Shown piece by piece: positions 10,061 through 17,689 of a stretch of 64,000 bases of DNA; the first letter of the stretch is position 1, and every line of letters begins with the position of its first letter. Source of the DNA: Flavobacteriales bacterium. GTDB lineage: Bacteria; Bacteroidota; Bacteroidia; NS11-12g; UBA9320. The translations under genes were made by a program, and so were the position numbers. The stretch spans positions 1-64,000 of the forward strand of contig JACJZW010000009.1 of the NCBI GenBank assembly GCA_020635355.1, read 5' to 3'. The notes beneath the pieces are model-generated. The model was not told the origin of the DNA. It did not search any database and was given only the letters and a program-made list of their open reading frames with translations.

Positions 10061-10456
10061 ATGGCATCCATTTTTAGCAAAATTGTTAGTGGTGAAATTC
10101 CGGCGTATAAAATCGCAGAAACAGAAGACTACTTAGCCTTTTTGGATGTGTTCCCCATCAAACGTGGTCACGTGCTTGTGATCCCCAAAAAAGAAGTGGA
10201 TTACATCTTTGAAATGGATGATGAGGCTTTGGCTGGTTTGCACCTATTCGCCAAAATTGTAGCCGGTGCCATGAAAAAAAGCATCACATGCAAGCGAATT
10301 GGGATGGCGGTTATTGGCCTTGAAGTGCCCCATGTACATATTCATCTGGTACCACTGGATTCAGTAAGCGACATCGACTTTAGTCAGCCCAAACTTCAGT
10401 TCACACCTGAAGAGTTTGAATCTGTTGCGGCATCCATCCGCAAAAACCTCATTTGA
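10061..10456 (+). CDS. HIT family nucleotide-binding protein
   Basis: This is a histidine-triad protein of 131 residues. It has the family N-terminus (FSKIVSGEIPAYKIAE), the segment FLDVFPIKRGHVLVIPKKE, and the triad HVHIHLV whose middle histidine forms the nucleotidyl intermediate in HIT hydrolases such as Hint. Substrates are usually purine nucleoside phosphoramidates or dinucleoside polyphosphates; which one applies here cannot be read. It starts three bases after greA and its 3' end overlaps the convergent ruvC by eight bases. Confidence 0.92.
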   Translation: MASIFSKIVSGEIPAYKIAETEDYLAFLDVFPIKRGHVLVIPKKEVDYIFEMDDEALAGLHLFAKIVAGAMKKSITCKRIGMAVIGLEVPHVHIHLVPLDSVSDIDFSQPKLQFTPEEFESVAASIRKNLI

Positions 10457-11027
10457 TCCGATCTGGGTTGTCGGACAAAAACGACTTCCAACTTCCATAT
10501 GACTTTCGGGAAGGGGATTCAGAACTGCCCCCCTGGAAGAAGTGACATACGGCGGCAGCCATACCGTCTGTAGCATCAAGATTCTTTGGAATTTCTTCAA
10601 AACGCAACAAGCTTTTCAGCATCAAGGCTACCTGTTCCTTGCTCGCATTTCCGTTACCTGTGATACTTTGTTTGATTCGCTTGGGGGCATATTCAAAAAT
10701 CGGTATGTCCCGGAACAATGCCGAAGCCATGGCAACACCCTGAGCTCGTCCAAGCTTTAACATGGATTGCACATTCTTACCAAAGAAAGGTGCTTCCAGT
10801 GCCATCTCGTCCGGGTGGTAACTGTCTATCAACCCCAAACACCGTTCAAATATTTTCTTGAGTTTGAGTGGATGACTTTCGTATTTCTCGAGGGCAATCA
10901 CTCCCATACTGATCAATTTGAACTGCTTCCCTTTACAGCCCAGCACTCCATATCCCATTATATTTGTTCCCGGATCTATTCCAAGAATGATCCGGTCAAA
11001 TTCCTCATCCAGTACTCGGCTTGCCAC
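10449..11027 (-). CDS. ruvC: Crossover junction endodeoxyribonuclease RuvC
   Basis: RuvC resolves Holliday junctions with RuvAB. The RNase H-like fold shows the first catalytic aspartate in IILGIDPGTN, the glutamate in ALEAPFFGKN, the conserved KQSITGNGNASKEQV loop and the last acidic pair in DATDGMAAAVCH. The frame is open to a TTG at 11045, but no ATG is available. I prefer the GTG at 11027 (192 aa) because a perfect -7 box (TACTTTTG on the minus strand, 11038-11031) lies inside the longer version, only three bases before this GTG. The C-terminus overlaps the HIT gene. The flippase-like gene starts divergently only a few bases away. Confidence 0.9.
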   Translation of the reverse strand: MASRVLDEEFDRIILGIDPGTNIMGYGVLGCKGKQFKLISMGVIALEKYESHPLKLKKIFERCLGLIDSYHPDEMALEAPFFGKNVQSMLKLGRAQGVAMASALFRDIPIFEYAPKRIKQSITGNGNASKEQVALMLKSLLRFEEIPKNLDATDGMAAAVCHFFQGGSSESPSRKSYGSWKSFLSDNPDRIK

Positions 11028-11030
11028 GAT

Positions 11031-11063
11031 CAAAAGTACACGCAATCATTGAATAACATTCAA
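11031..11063 (-). promoter_or_regulatory. Promoter of ruvC
   Basis: On the minus strand, TTG (11063-11061), 22 bases, then TACTTTTG (11038-11031). Only three bases separate the box from the GTG at 11027, so the transcript would be leaderless or nearly so. Confidence 0.55.
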
Positions 11064-12017
11064 GGTCATAATCCACAGAAATTCGGGCATAAACTAAAAT
11101 GGATTATTGCCGTTTTAGCGCTTGGATACCTGATCTATGCCCTCTTCGTTAAGCACAATGCCCAACAACTTTTCGAATACGGTAGATTCGTCTTTATCAC
11201 CAATCCCCTGCCTTTGATTTTGGTAGTGATTCTGATCGGGATCAATTGGTTGCTGGAAGCGATTAAATGGCGTTACCTCATGAAGGGTATTGAACCCATA
11301 TCCCTCAAAGCGGCTGTGAAAGGTGTGTTGATGGGCGTTACCATCAGCCTGTTTACCCCGAATGGCATCGGAGAATTTGCCGGTAGAATGTTGGTGGTTT
11401 CCAAACGAAATCGCGCCGGAGCCGCTGGTTCCACCATAGCGGGATCCATGGCCCAGTTAGCCATCACCATTACGATAGGTGGTGCCTTTTTGGTGTACAT
11501 CTCCAAAAGTTGGTTGAGCATTATTCCGGAAGCAGTGGTCAATATCTCCGCCATCGTCACAGCACTCATTGGACTAGTTGCCTATTTTAAAATGCCGGTA
11601 ATCGTACGATTTGTTTTGGGCCGATTCAATTGGTTTCAGAAACACCGACAGTTTATTGAAACCTTTAATGGCTACAGTAGAAAAGAACTGATTGTTTCCT
11701 ATCTCATTAGCTTCCTCCGATATGCGGTATTCTGCACACAGATGTTTGTCCTTATTCAGTCCACCGTTACCTTTGAATCTGCGATAACCGCACTCACTCT
11801 TATGCCCTACATTCCGGTGTTTTTTTATCTGCAAACATTGGTACCAACCATAGCGCTTGGCGAAATTGGTGTTCGAGGTGCTTTGTTGGAAATGATCCTT
11901 CCCACAGCCGAAAGCGCTGTCCCCATTCTCATGTGTACAACCATCATTTGGCTTCTAAACATCGTTTTGCCAGCTTTGATTGGTTTAGTCTTTAACCTGC
12001 GCATTCAACCGGATTGA
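11049..12017 (+). CDS. Flippase-like membrane protein (LPG synthase TM-domain / UPF0104 family)
   Basis: This is an integral membrane protein with about seven to eight hydrophobic helices (first at WIIAVLALGYLIYALFV, later VVILIGINWLLEAIKW, GGAFLVYISKSW, LVAYFKMPVIVRFVLG). The motif TPNGIGEFAGRM and the late GEIGVRGALLE are typical of the transmembrane domain of lysylphosphatidylglycerol synthase and its stand-alone relatives. The soluble aminoacyl-transfer domain is absent, so lipid flipping or a role in glycolipid synthesis is more likely than lysinylation. The frame continues upstream across ruvC without an ATG; I use the TTG at 11049 (322 aa). It overlaps the next gene's start region and sits beside a membrane glycosyltransferase, which fits a glycolipid role. 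Confidence 0.75.
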   Translation: MNNIQGHNPQKFGHKLKWIIAVLALGYLIYALFVKHNAQQLFEYGRFVFITNPLPLILVVILIGINWLLEAIKWRYLMKGIEPISLKAAVKGVLMGVTISLFTPNGIGEFAGRMLVVSKRNRAGAAGSTIAGSMAQLAITITIGGAFLVYISKSWLSIIPEAVVNISAIVTALIGLVAYFKMPVIVRFVLGRFNWFQKHRQFIETFNGYSRKELIVSYLISFLRYAVFCTQMFVLIQSTVTFESAITALTLMPYIPVFFYLQTLVPTIALGEIGVRGALLEMILPTAESAVPILMCTTIIWLLNIVLPALIGLVFNLRIQPD

Positions 12018-12019
12018 CC

Positions 12020-13150
12020 ATGATCTACTCATTGATCCTTCTTGTATCCATGTTGCTTTATGTGGTTTTAATCTTCCGCATGCGGAGGGCATGGATTCGT
12101 ACTCCTTATAATCAGCCGGAAGATCACGAGATTCCCGTTACTATTATCGTGGTTTTTCGGAATGAAGCAGAAAATATTGAGGCGCTGCTGAATGACCTCG
12201 ATCAGCAAAATTATCCATCGGAACTCATTGAGGTGTTAATGATTAATGACGCCTCCGCCGATGACACCGTGGAACGAATCTATCGTTGGTCCGCGAAACA
12301 TCATCTCCGGGTTGAAGTCATCGATTTATTTGCCCGATCCAAAGCATTTAAAAAGGAGGGTATTGAGTTGGGCCTGGCGCATGCCCGTCACGAGAATGTG
12401 CTGCTAACAGATGCTGATTGCCGGCTCCCGGCTGACTGGATTCGGAGCATGACTACCACGGATTACCGACAACTCCGATGTGGTCCCGTGTGTTACATCC
12501 CTACCAAAACCTTTTGGTCCGATGCCCTGGAGTTAGAACTCATCAGCCTAAGCGCCATGGCCGCCAGCACCATTGCCATGCGCAAACCCATTCTTTCCAA
12601 TGGAGCCAATATGGCGTACAGCCGGAAGCTCTTCTTCCACTCAGGTGGATTTGAAACAGACAAGAAAAAAGATTCACCCAGTGGCGATGATATTTCCATG
12701 CTTCGAAAAATAGACCAGATCGCTGAGTCGCATATTCGTTATATCAAATCACGTGATGCCATCGTAAAAACACGCATGCCGGAAAGCTTTGGGGAATTCC
12801 TCAACCAGCGAATACGGTGGGCAGGAAAAACGCGATACGACTTGTTCTCCAAAGGGTCGGACCTGTCCTTTATCCTCATGGTGTTTTACCTGTTGATCTT
12901 CTTTGCTCCTATCATCCTTGTATTCAGTTTTAGCTGGATATTACTGGTAAGTTGGTTGGTGGCACTGGTTGTAAAATGGATGGCTGATGTGCTGTATTTC
13001 AAACCCATTTTGGAATTCTTTGAACGAACCGATTTGCTAAAAGCTGTGTTTAAAGCGGAGCTGATACACCTGATCTACATCGTTCCCGTGGCGCTACTGA
13101 GCTTGTTTATGCCCTTCACCTGGAAAGGAAGAAAACTCACCCATGGATAA
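12020..13150 (+). CDS. Membrane-bound glycosyltransferase family 2
   Basis: This 376-residue protein has one N-terminal membrane helix (IYSLILLVSMLLYVVLIF), a GT-A catalytic domain (about 40-270) and two or three C-terminal helices. The GT2 hallmarks are VTIIVVFRNEAENIEALL, the nucleotide-sugar aspartates in MINDASADD, the metal-binding TDADCRLP, and the acceptor-site (Q/R)xxRW in NQRIRWAGKTRYD. The layout is that of processive or lipid-linked sugar transferases facing the cytoplasm. The ATG at 12020 lies two bases after the stop of the flippase-like gene (TGA at 12015-12017), and the stop overlaps the next small gene by eight bases, so the three genes look co-transcribed. Sugar and acceptor are unknown. 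Confidence 0.88.
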   Translation: MIYSLILLVSMLLYVVLIFRMRRAWIRTPYNQPEDHEIPVTIIVVFRNEAENIEALLNDLDQQNYPSELIEVLMINDASADDTVERIYRWSAKHHLRVEVIDLFARSKAFKKEGIELGLAHARHENVLLTDADCRLPADWIRSMTTTDYRQLRCGPVCYIPTKTFWSDALELELISLSAMAASTIAMRKPILSNGANMAYSRKLFFHSGGFETDKKKDSPSGDDISMLRKIDQIAESHIRYIKSRDAIVKTRMPESFGEFLNQRIRWAGKTRYDLFSKGSDLSFILMVFYLLIFFAPIILVFSFSWILLVSWLVALVVKWMADVLYFKPILEFFERTDLLKAVFKAELIHLIYIVPVALLSLFMPFTWKGRKLTHG

Positions 13151-13409
13151 CACGGCACTCAACATCCTCCAATTACTCATATTCCCGGAGCGCTTTGAGA
13201 GCATTGTGGCTGAGTCCGATGCTGATATCGATCGACATATTGCCGGGGATATTTTGAAACAGCTCCTGCACGATGAATATGTATCTCCGCTAATCGAAGA
13301 ACCGGAAGGAACTTTCACGCGGAGTTTAGGATATGACTCGGATCATCTGGAAGATTTCTGTTACCAGATTACAGCCAAAGGGTTACGTGTACTGGAAAAA
13401 CAGATCTGA
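13143..13409 (+). CDS. Small conserved-looking protein of unknown function
   Basis: This is an 88-residue acidic protein with no signal peptide or membrane segment. Its first codons overlap the end of the glycosyltransferase gene by eight bases, and it ends one base before the convergent lipoprotein gene. It reads as mostly helical (FERFESIVAESDADIDRHIAGDILKQLLHDEY), with a C-terminal ITAKGLRVLEKQ that resembles the wing and last helix of some winged-helix proteins. That resemblance is weak and no function is claimed. Translational coupling supports a real gene. Confidence 0.6.
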   Translation: MDNTALNILQLLIFPERFESIVAESDADIDRHIAGDILKQLLHDEYVSPLIEEPEGTFTRSLGYDSDHLEDFCYQITAKGLRVLEKQI

Positions 13410-13420
13410 TTATATCAGAT
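13404..13420. repeat. Short perfect inverted repeat between convergent genes
   Basis: ATCTGAT-TAT-ATCAGAT: seven-base arms around three bases, sitting exactly where the two convergent genes end (stops meet at 13409/13410). No T-run follows on either strand. It may help transcripts terminate or be trimmed. Confidence 0.4.
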
Positions 13421-14141
13421 ATAAGACCAGGGATATGAGCAGCAAGATCATCCCAACATAAAAAAGGGAAACGGAAATAACACTAAAGATAAATCCTAAG
13501 GTAAAGGTGTTGAGTGACGCTAGTGTAAGCAATAGAAACAACAAACTACCCAACCAAAGCTTTAAACCGGTATTCCGGATTTTCCTCGCTTGAACAAGTC
13601 GGGTACCACCGCCGCTTCGTTGACGATTCGATGGAAAGGTATTCAATGCCATTTCCTTAAAGAAATGCCCTCCCAGAAAACCAAGGGCGATAAAAACGGG
13701 AAACAGCAGCAGAATTTGCATGGCGGCACTGATCTCAGGCAAGAAAACCGTGGCCAGGTTAACCGCAAGTACGGCACCAAAAATCACCTTGTTTTCAGTG
13801 GATAGTGTTTTTTGAGGTAAACTCTCCGTTGAATCTCCCGTCATGGAATCGGCTACCAAAGTTAGTAAACTTAGAGGGGATGAATTCGACTCCGGTTTGG
13901 CATCCCAATAGGACGCCGTTTGCAAGCTTCCGGAATCCGGGAAAGAGGTACTCCATAATACCGTTGGTTCTTTAATCTCCAGAGTTACCACCTGCTCTCT
14001 TTCCTGTTTGGATTGATTTGGTGTAGGATTATGACTGGTTGATTTGCTCAACGGATTCCAGACACGTGGAACGGAGCGATGATGCATCGAACAACCCGAG
14101 ATCAGGACGATCAAGGTTAAAATGATCGCAGCGGTTTTCAT
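13410..14141 (-). CDS. Lipoprotein with four C-terminal membrane helices, unknown function
   Basis: This 243-residue protein starts with a lipoprotein signal (LIVLISGC, cysteine 17), then has about 90 residues of polar, low-complexity sequence, and then four hydrophobic segments (starting VIFGAVLAVNLATVFLP, ILLLFPVFIALGFLGG, LWLGSLLFLLLTLASL and LGFIFSVISVSLFYVG). A lipidated N-terminus joined to a polytopic membrane part recalls other Bacteroidota small membrane lipoproteins, but I recognise no family. Its ATG overlaps the stop of the upstream 228-residue gene (ATGA), so the two are translationally coupled. Confidence 0.7.
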   Translation of the reverse strand: MKTAAIILTLIVLISGCSMHHRSVPRVWNPLSKSTSHNPTPNQSKQEREQVVTLEIKEPTVLWSTSFPDSGSLQTASYWDAKPESNSSPLSLLTLVADSMTGDSTESLPQKTLSTENKVIFGAVLAVNLATVFLPEISAAMQILLLFPVFIALGFLGGHFFKEMALNTFPSNRQRSGGGTRLVQARKIRNTGLKLWLGSLLFLLLTLASLNTFTLGFIFSVISVSLFYVGMILLLISLVLYLI

Positions 14142-14824
14142 CGTTTGTGTTTGCTGTGATCAACCACCTGGAAGCCCAAACGCTTACCGGTGGCAATTCC
14201 GGAAGGGTTGTTAAAGTAATTTTTCTGCTGAACGGTAATTCGTTCGTATGACCCAACAGGTGGAACATACAGGTCAAAATCCAGACAGAAGATCATGCAT
14301 TGTTCTATGATGGTTTGCATGTGCTTTCGGGTTAGTTTGTTCTTCGAAACATCGTTAAAAATAAAACCCAATTTTCGTTTTCCTTCCACGAAGAAATTCC
14401 CTTCCTGGTTGATGAAGATTCTGGCTAATTGATATCCCTCGTCGGATAATCGGTTGTATTTAATGGAGTCGCTCAAGAAATTGTATATCTGAATCATGCC
14501 AAAATAGCCCAGATTGGGATTGCTCCGGATGTAATCCGTTCGCCTTGAAGGATGGGTGGGAGGAAATGTAAACACATTCGTATGCATGATGAAAACGATG
14601 GTATCTCCTGAAAATTTCAGATGAAATTCAAAATCACCATAGTCACTCATAATTACCTCAACCGACGCATTCTCCGGTAGAATTTTGGGAGCCAGTTCAT
14701 CCTGAATATCGGCTACGCAGGATCTCAACTCTGAGAAGCATTTAACTGTAATGTCATAGACCTCCTGCTTCAGGGCTGCCTTGTGGTTTAAACCGTTGAG
14801 GATGGTGGATAATCGTTCTGACAT
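14138..14824 (-). CDS. Conserved cytoplasmic protein of unknown function
   Basis: This is a 228-residue soluble protein with no signal peptide. It opens with a helical stretch (LSTILNGLNHKAALKQEVYDITVKCF given here only in part), followed by an alternating beta-rich region (VEVIMSDYGDFEFHLKF, TIVFIMHTNVFTFP) and a polar C-terminal tail ending HSKHKR. The type is familiar from Bacteroidota genomes, but I know no function. It has its own promoter-like box upstream, and it overlaps the lipoprotein gene by four bases, so the pair may act together near the membrane. Confidence 0.7.
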   Translation of the reverse strand: MSERLSTILNGLNHKAALKQEVYDITVKCFSELRSCVADIQDELAPKILPENASVEVIMSDYGDFEFHLKFSGDTIVFIMHTNVFTFPPTHPSRRTDYIRSNPNLGYFGMIQIYNFLSDSIKYNRLSDEGYQLARIFINQEGNFFVEGKRKLGFIFNDVSKNKLTRKHMQTIIEQCMIFCLDFDLYVPPVGSYERITVQQKNYFNNPSGIATGKRLGFQVVDHSKHKR

Positions 14825-14843
14825 GGTGTAAAATGGGTATGAA

Positions 14844-14851
14844 CAAAATTA
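14844..14851 (-). promoter_or_regulatory. -7 element of the 14824 gene pair
   Basis: TAATTTTG on the minus strand, a perfect TAnnTTTG, 19 bases before the ATG at 14824. No TTG was seen at the proper distance. Confidence 0.45.
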
Positions 14852-15035
14852 CCCAAAATTGGTTGTGAAGGTAGATGCGTAAATCAAATGTCAATAATCT
14901 GAATTTGGAGGTAGGATTAAACCTCGATCTAGAAAGTTAGCGAATGATTATCAACCGATTATGACATACTCTATGCACGTGAATTTGTCTTCTTTTCCAA
15001 CACCCCGATTACTGTCTTTTTTGCCCAATAAAATC

Positions 15036-15043
15036 TAATTTTG
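15036..15043 (+). promoter_or_regulatory. -7 element of citrate synthase gene
   Basis: TAATTTTG, a perfect TAnnTTTG, 21 bases before the gltA ATG. A TTTG at 15020-15023 is too close to serve as a normal -33 element. Confidence 0.5.
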
Positions 15044-15064
15044 CACAACCTTAAAAATCACTCC

Positions 15065-16351
15065 ATGTCTGAAACTGCACGCCTCTCCCTACAGGGAAAA
15101 GAAGTTGACCTACCACTGATCATTGGATCAGAGAATGAAGTTGGCATTGATATTTCATCATTGCGTTCGGAAACAGGCGCTGTCACGGTAGATGTGGGGT
15201 ATAAGAACACCGGTTCAACCACCAGTTCCATTACGTATTTGGATGGAGAGGCCGGCATCCTGCGTCATCGTGGATATTCCATCGAAGATCTGGCTGAAAA
15301 TGCCACCTTTATGGAGGTTGCCTACCTGTTGATTAACGGAGAACTTCCAACACAACAGGAATATGAAGATTGGGATTACCAGATTCGTCATCACACGTTG
15401 GTGAATGAAGACATGGAAAACATCTTTAAGGCCTGGCCAACAGGATCCCACCCAATGGGACAGCTTACGGCCATGATTTCGTCCCTGTCGTCCTTCTATC
15501 CTGAATCCCTGAATCCCAACCCGAATGAAGAAGACCAACATCGAACCATTCGTCGGTTGATCGCCAAGATGCCCACCATTGTGGCGATGCTTCACAAGAA
15601 GAATTTGGGACACCCGATTATTTATCCGAAAAACAAACTGGATTATGTTTCCAACTTCCTCAACATGACGTTCAAGAACGTTACAGAGGATTATGAAATT
15701 GATCCGATTTTCGTTGAGGCCATGAACAAGTTGTTGATCCTTCACGCGGATCACGAACAAAACTGTTCAGCTTCAACCGTGCGTATCGTGGGATCAGCCC
15801 ACTCTAATTTATACGCATGTATCGCAGCCGGTATTGCGGCTCTCTGGGGCCCGCTTCACGGTGGTGCCAACCAAAAGGTGATTGAAATGTTGGAAGCCAT
15901 TCGTGAAGACGGAGGAGATGCCCGAAAATTCATTGCGAAAGCCAAAGACAAGAATGATCCATTCAGACTGATGGGCTTTGGTCACCGGGTGTACAAAAAC
16001 TATGATCCACGCGCATTGATCATCAAAAAATCGTGCGATGACATCCTCAATAAATTGGGCGTAAAAGACCCCGTGTTAGACATTGCCAAACAATTGGAAG
16101 AAACCGCCTTGGCTGATGATTACTTCGTGGAACGCAAACTCTTCCCGAACGTGGATTTCTACTCCGGTATCATTTATCGGGCAATGGGCTTCCCGGTTGA
16201 AATGTTTACGGTACTGTTTGCCTTGGGCCGACTACCCGGTTGGATTGCCCAGTGGAAAGAGATGCGAGATCAGAATCAACCCATCGGCCGACCACGTCAG
16301 ATTTATACCGGTCACGTGAAGCGTGACTGGACGGCGCGCGCCCTGCGGTAA
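15065..16351 (+). CDS. gltA: Citrate synthase
   Basis: This enzyme condenses acetyl-CoA with oxaloacetate in the first step of the TCA cycle. The 428-residue chain is of the type II (hexameric, NADH-sensitive) length. It shows the N-terminal small beta domain, SITYLDGEAGILRHRGY, the first active-site histidine segment HADHEQNCSASTVR, WGPLHGGANQKVIEML with the second histidine, FGHRVYKNYDPRA, and the catalytic aspartate in LFPNVDFYSGI. The ATG at 15065 (MSETARLSLQGKEVDLPL) matches the family start; a TTG eight codons upstream lies inside the -7 box. It ends exactly against the convergent MazG-like gene. Confidence 0.97.
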   Translation: MSETARLSLQGKEVDLPLIIGSENEVGIDISSLRSETGAVTVDVGYKNTGSTTSSITYLDGEAGILRHRGYSIEDLAENATFMEVAYLLINGELPTQQEYEDWDYQIRHHTLVNEDMENIFKAWPTGSHPMGQLTAMISSLSSFYPESLNPNPNEEDQHRTIRRLIAKMPTIVAMLHKKNLGHPIIYPKNKLDYVSNFLNMTFKNVTEDYEIDPIFVEAMNKLLILHADHEQNCSASTVRIVGSAHSNLYACIAAGIAALWGPLHGGANQKVIEMLEAIREDGGDARKFIAKAKDKNDPFRLMGFGHRVYKNYDPRALIIKKSCDDILNKLGVKDPVLDIAKQLEETALADDYFVERKLFPNVDFYSGIIYRAMGFPVEMFTVLFALGRLPGWIAQWKEMRDQNQPIGRPRQIYTGHVKRDWTARALR

Positions 16352-16678
16352 TTAGTGTAGTTTCTCGTTGTTTCGGTGACGATTCGCGTCCCGTTTCGTC
16401 TTCTTAATCAGATTTTCCTCTAATGCCGAGGTGAGATCTACCCCCGTTTGATTGGCCAGACAGATCAGGACAAACAGTACATCGGCCATTTCATCTCCAA
16501 GGTTTCTACCATCTTCTCCTGCCTTGAATGACTGATCGCCATAAGTGCGAGCCATGATCCGTGCAAGTTCCCCCACTTCCTCCATCAGAATGGCAGTATT
16601 GGTTAGTTCGCTGAAATAACGAACACCAATGGTATTAATCCATTGGTCAACGGTTTGTTGTGCTTCCTGTAGTGTCAT
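16352..16678 (-). CDS. MazG-like nucleotide pyrophosphohydrolase
   Basis: This is a small (108 aa) MazG-fold protein that hydrolyses NTPs or dNTPs to monophosphate plus pyrophosphate, a house-cleaning role. The metal-binding EExxE...ExxD pattern is visible as MEEVGELAR and LGDEMADVLFVL. The ATG at 16678 (MTLQEAQQTVDQWI) matches the usual start; the frame is open further upstream, but that would run into the divergent queD promoter. A perfect -7 box ends five bases before this ATG. The exact substrate is not known. Confidence 0.88.
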   Translation of the reverse strand: MTLQEAQQTVDQWINTIGVRYFSELTNTAILMEEVGELARIMARTYGDQSFKAGEDGRNLGDEMADVLFVLICLANQTGVDLTSALEENLIKKTKRDANRHRNNEKLH

Positions 16679-16683
16679 CACAA

Positions 16684-16691
16684 CAAAGTTA
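16684..16691 (-). promoter_or_regulatory. -7 element of the MazG-like gene
   Basis: TAACTTTG on the minus strand (16691-16684), five bases before the ATG at 16678. It predicts a leaderless or very short leader mRNA. It is back to back with the queD box 16 bases away. Confidence 0.5.
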
Positions 16692-16707
16692 ACTAACCAG
16701 TGGGTTG

Positions 16708-16715
16708 TATATTTG
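16708..16715 (+). promoter_or_regulatory. -7 element of queD
   Basis: TATATTTG, a perfect TAnnTTTG, 18 bases before the GTG start of queD. It shares a 55-base divergent region with the MazG-like promoter. Confidence 0.5.
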
Positions 16716-16733
16716 TCGGCCCATTTCAACGCA

Positions 16734-17162
16734 GTGAAAAGACTGGTTTACATCACCCGAAAGGAACATTTTAATGCCGCTCACAAGCTTTTCAATCCAG
16801 CCTGGAGTAAGGAAGATAATGAGGCAGTATTTGGACGATGTGCCAATGAAAACTGGCACGGTCACAATTTTGATTTGTATGTAACCATTAAGGGAAATCC
16901 GTCAGAGGATACCGGCTTCATCATGGACTTAAAAAAACTTCGTGATGTAATCAATGAACATGTGATTGAGCAGCTGGATCATCGCAATATCAATATGGAT
17001 GTACCTTGGATGTCCGGCAAGATGGCGTCCATTGAAAACCTGGCCATGGGCATTTGGGATCAGCTGGTTCCCCACATCCATCATGGACAATTGCATTGCG
17101 TTAAACTGTGGGAAACGCACAACAATTACGTTGAATATTTCGGAGAAACACTAGAAGAATAA
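16734..17162 (+). CDS. queD: 6-carboxytetrahydropterin synthase / 6-pyruvoyl-tetrahydropterin synthase family
   Basis: This is a T-fold enzyme acting on 7,8-dihydroneopterin triphosphate. In bacteria the usual product, 6-carboxy-tetrahydropterin, feeds queuosine synthesis. Zinc-binding histidines appear in HFNAAH and WHGHNF, and the catalytic cysteine in FGRCANENWHGH. The motif LDHRNINMDVP and the late ETHNNYVEY are also typical. I set the start at the GTG 16734, giving MKRLVYITRKEHFNAAHKL (142 aa), the normal length; the longer frame reads across the MazG-like promoter. The biotin carrier gene follows after two bases, an unusual partner with no obvious pathway link. Confidence 0.9.
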   Translation: MKRLVYITRKEHFNAAHKLFNPAWSKEDNEAVFGRCANENWHGHNFDLYVTIKGNPSEDTGFIMDLKKLRDVINEHVIEQLDHRNINMDVPWMSGKMASIENLAMGIWDQLVPHIHHGQLHCVKLWETHNNYVEYFGETLEE

Positions 17163-17164
17163 CT

Positions 17165-17662
17165 ATGTATCGCGTTACGGCATCAGGTAAAACAAGAGAT
17201 ATTAACCCAACCGAATCTGGGTACCAGGTAGATGGTGAACGGGTTGATTTTGATGTGGTTCAAACCGGTACAGATACGTTTCACATTTTATTGAACCACC
17301 AATCGTTCAATGCACGTTTGCATCGACTTAACCGAAATCTAAAACAGGTTGAACTGGAAGTGAACAATGAGTTGATTCAGTTAACCATTGAAGATGATTT
17401 TGATGCTCTGTTGGTGAAGATGGGGATCGATAAAGATGCCCTGAACAAGGTATCCGAGATCAAGGCGCCCATGCCGGGTCTAGTACTATCAGTCCAGGTA
17501 AATCCTGGTGATGAGGTAGAAGAAGGACAGGCACTTCTAGTGTTGGAGGCGATGAAAATGGAGAATGTTCTAAATGCTCCCGGGGCGGCAATTGTTAAAT
17601 CCGTGATCGTTACATCCGGACAAAAGGTTGATAAAAACGATGTGTTGATCACCTTTGAATAA
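17165..17662 (+). CDS. Biotin carboxyl carrier protein of an acyl-CoA carboxylase
   Basis: This 165-residue protein has a C-terminal biotinyl domain (about 98-165) with the attachment motif EAMKMEN at lysine 131 and the fold landmarks APMPGLVLSV and GDEVEEGQALLVLEAM. The N-terminal ~90 residues form a beta-rich region seen in carriers of acetyl-/propionyl-CoA carboxylases and decarboxylase gamma subunits. It lacks the Pro/Ala hinge of typical AccB, so a propionyl-CoA or related carboxylase is more likely. That would fit the methylmalonyl-CoA mutase elsewhere in the window. No carboxylase subunit lies next to it. Confidence 0.88.
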   Translation: MYRVTASGKTRDINPTESGYQVDGERVDFDVVQTGTDTFHILLNHQSFNARLHRLNRNLKQVELEVNNELIQLTIEDDFDALLVKMGIDKDALNKVSEIKAPMPGLVLSVQVNPGDEVEEGQALLVLEAMKMENVLNAPGAAIVKSVIVTSGQKVDKNDVLITFE

Positions 17663-17689
17663 GCACAACCAAATCCACTTATATACGTA

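Noticed and set aside
10767..11048. Long N-terminal extension of the flippase-like gene read across ruvC
   Set aside because: It is antisense to conserved ruvC, has no ATG and no membrane-protein features before the TTG at 11049.
15215..15760. 181-codon minus-strand open frame inside citrate synthase
   Set aside because: It is antisense to a strongly conserved enzyme.
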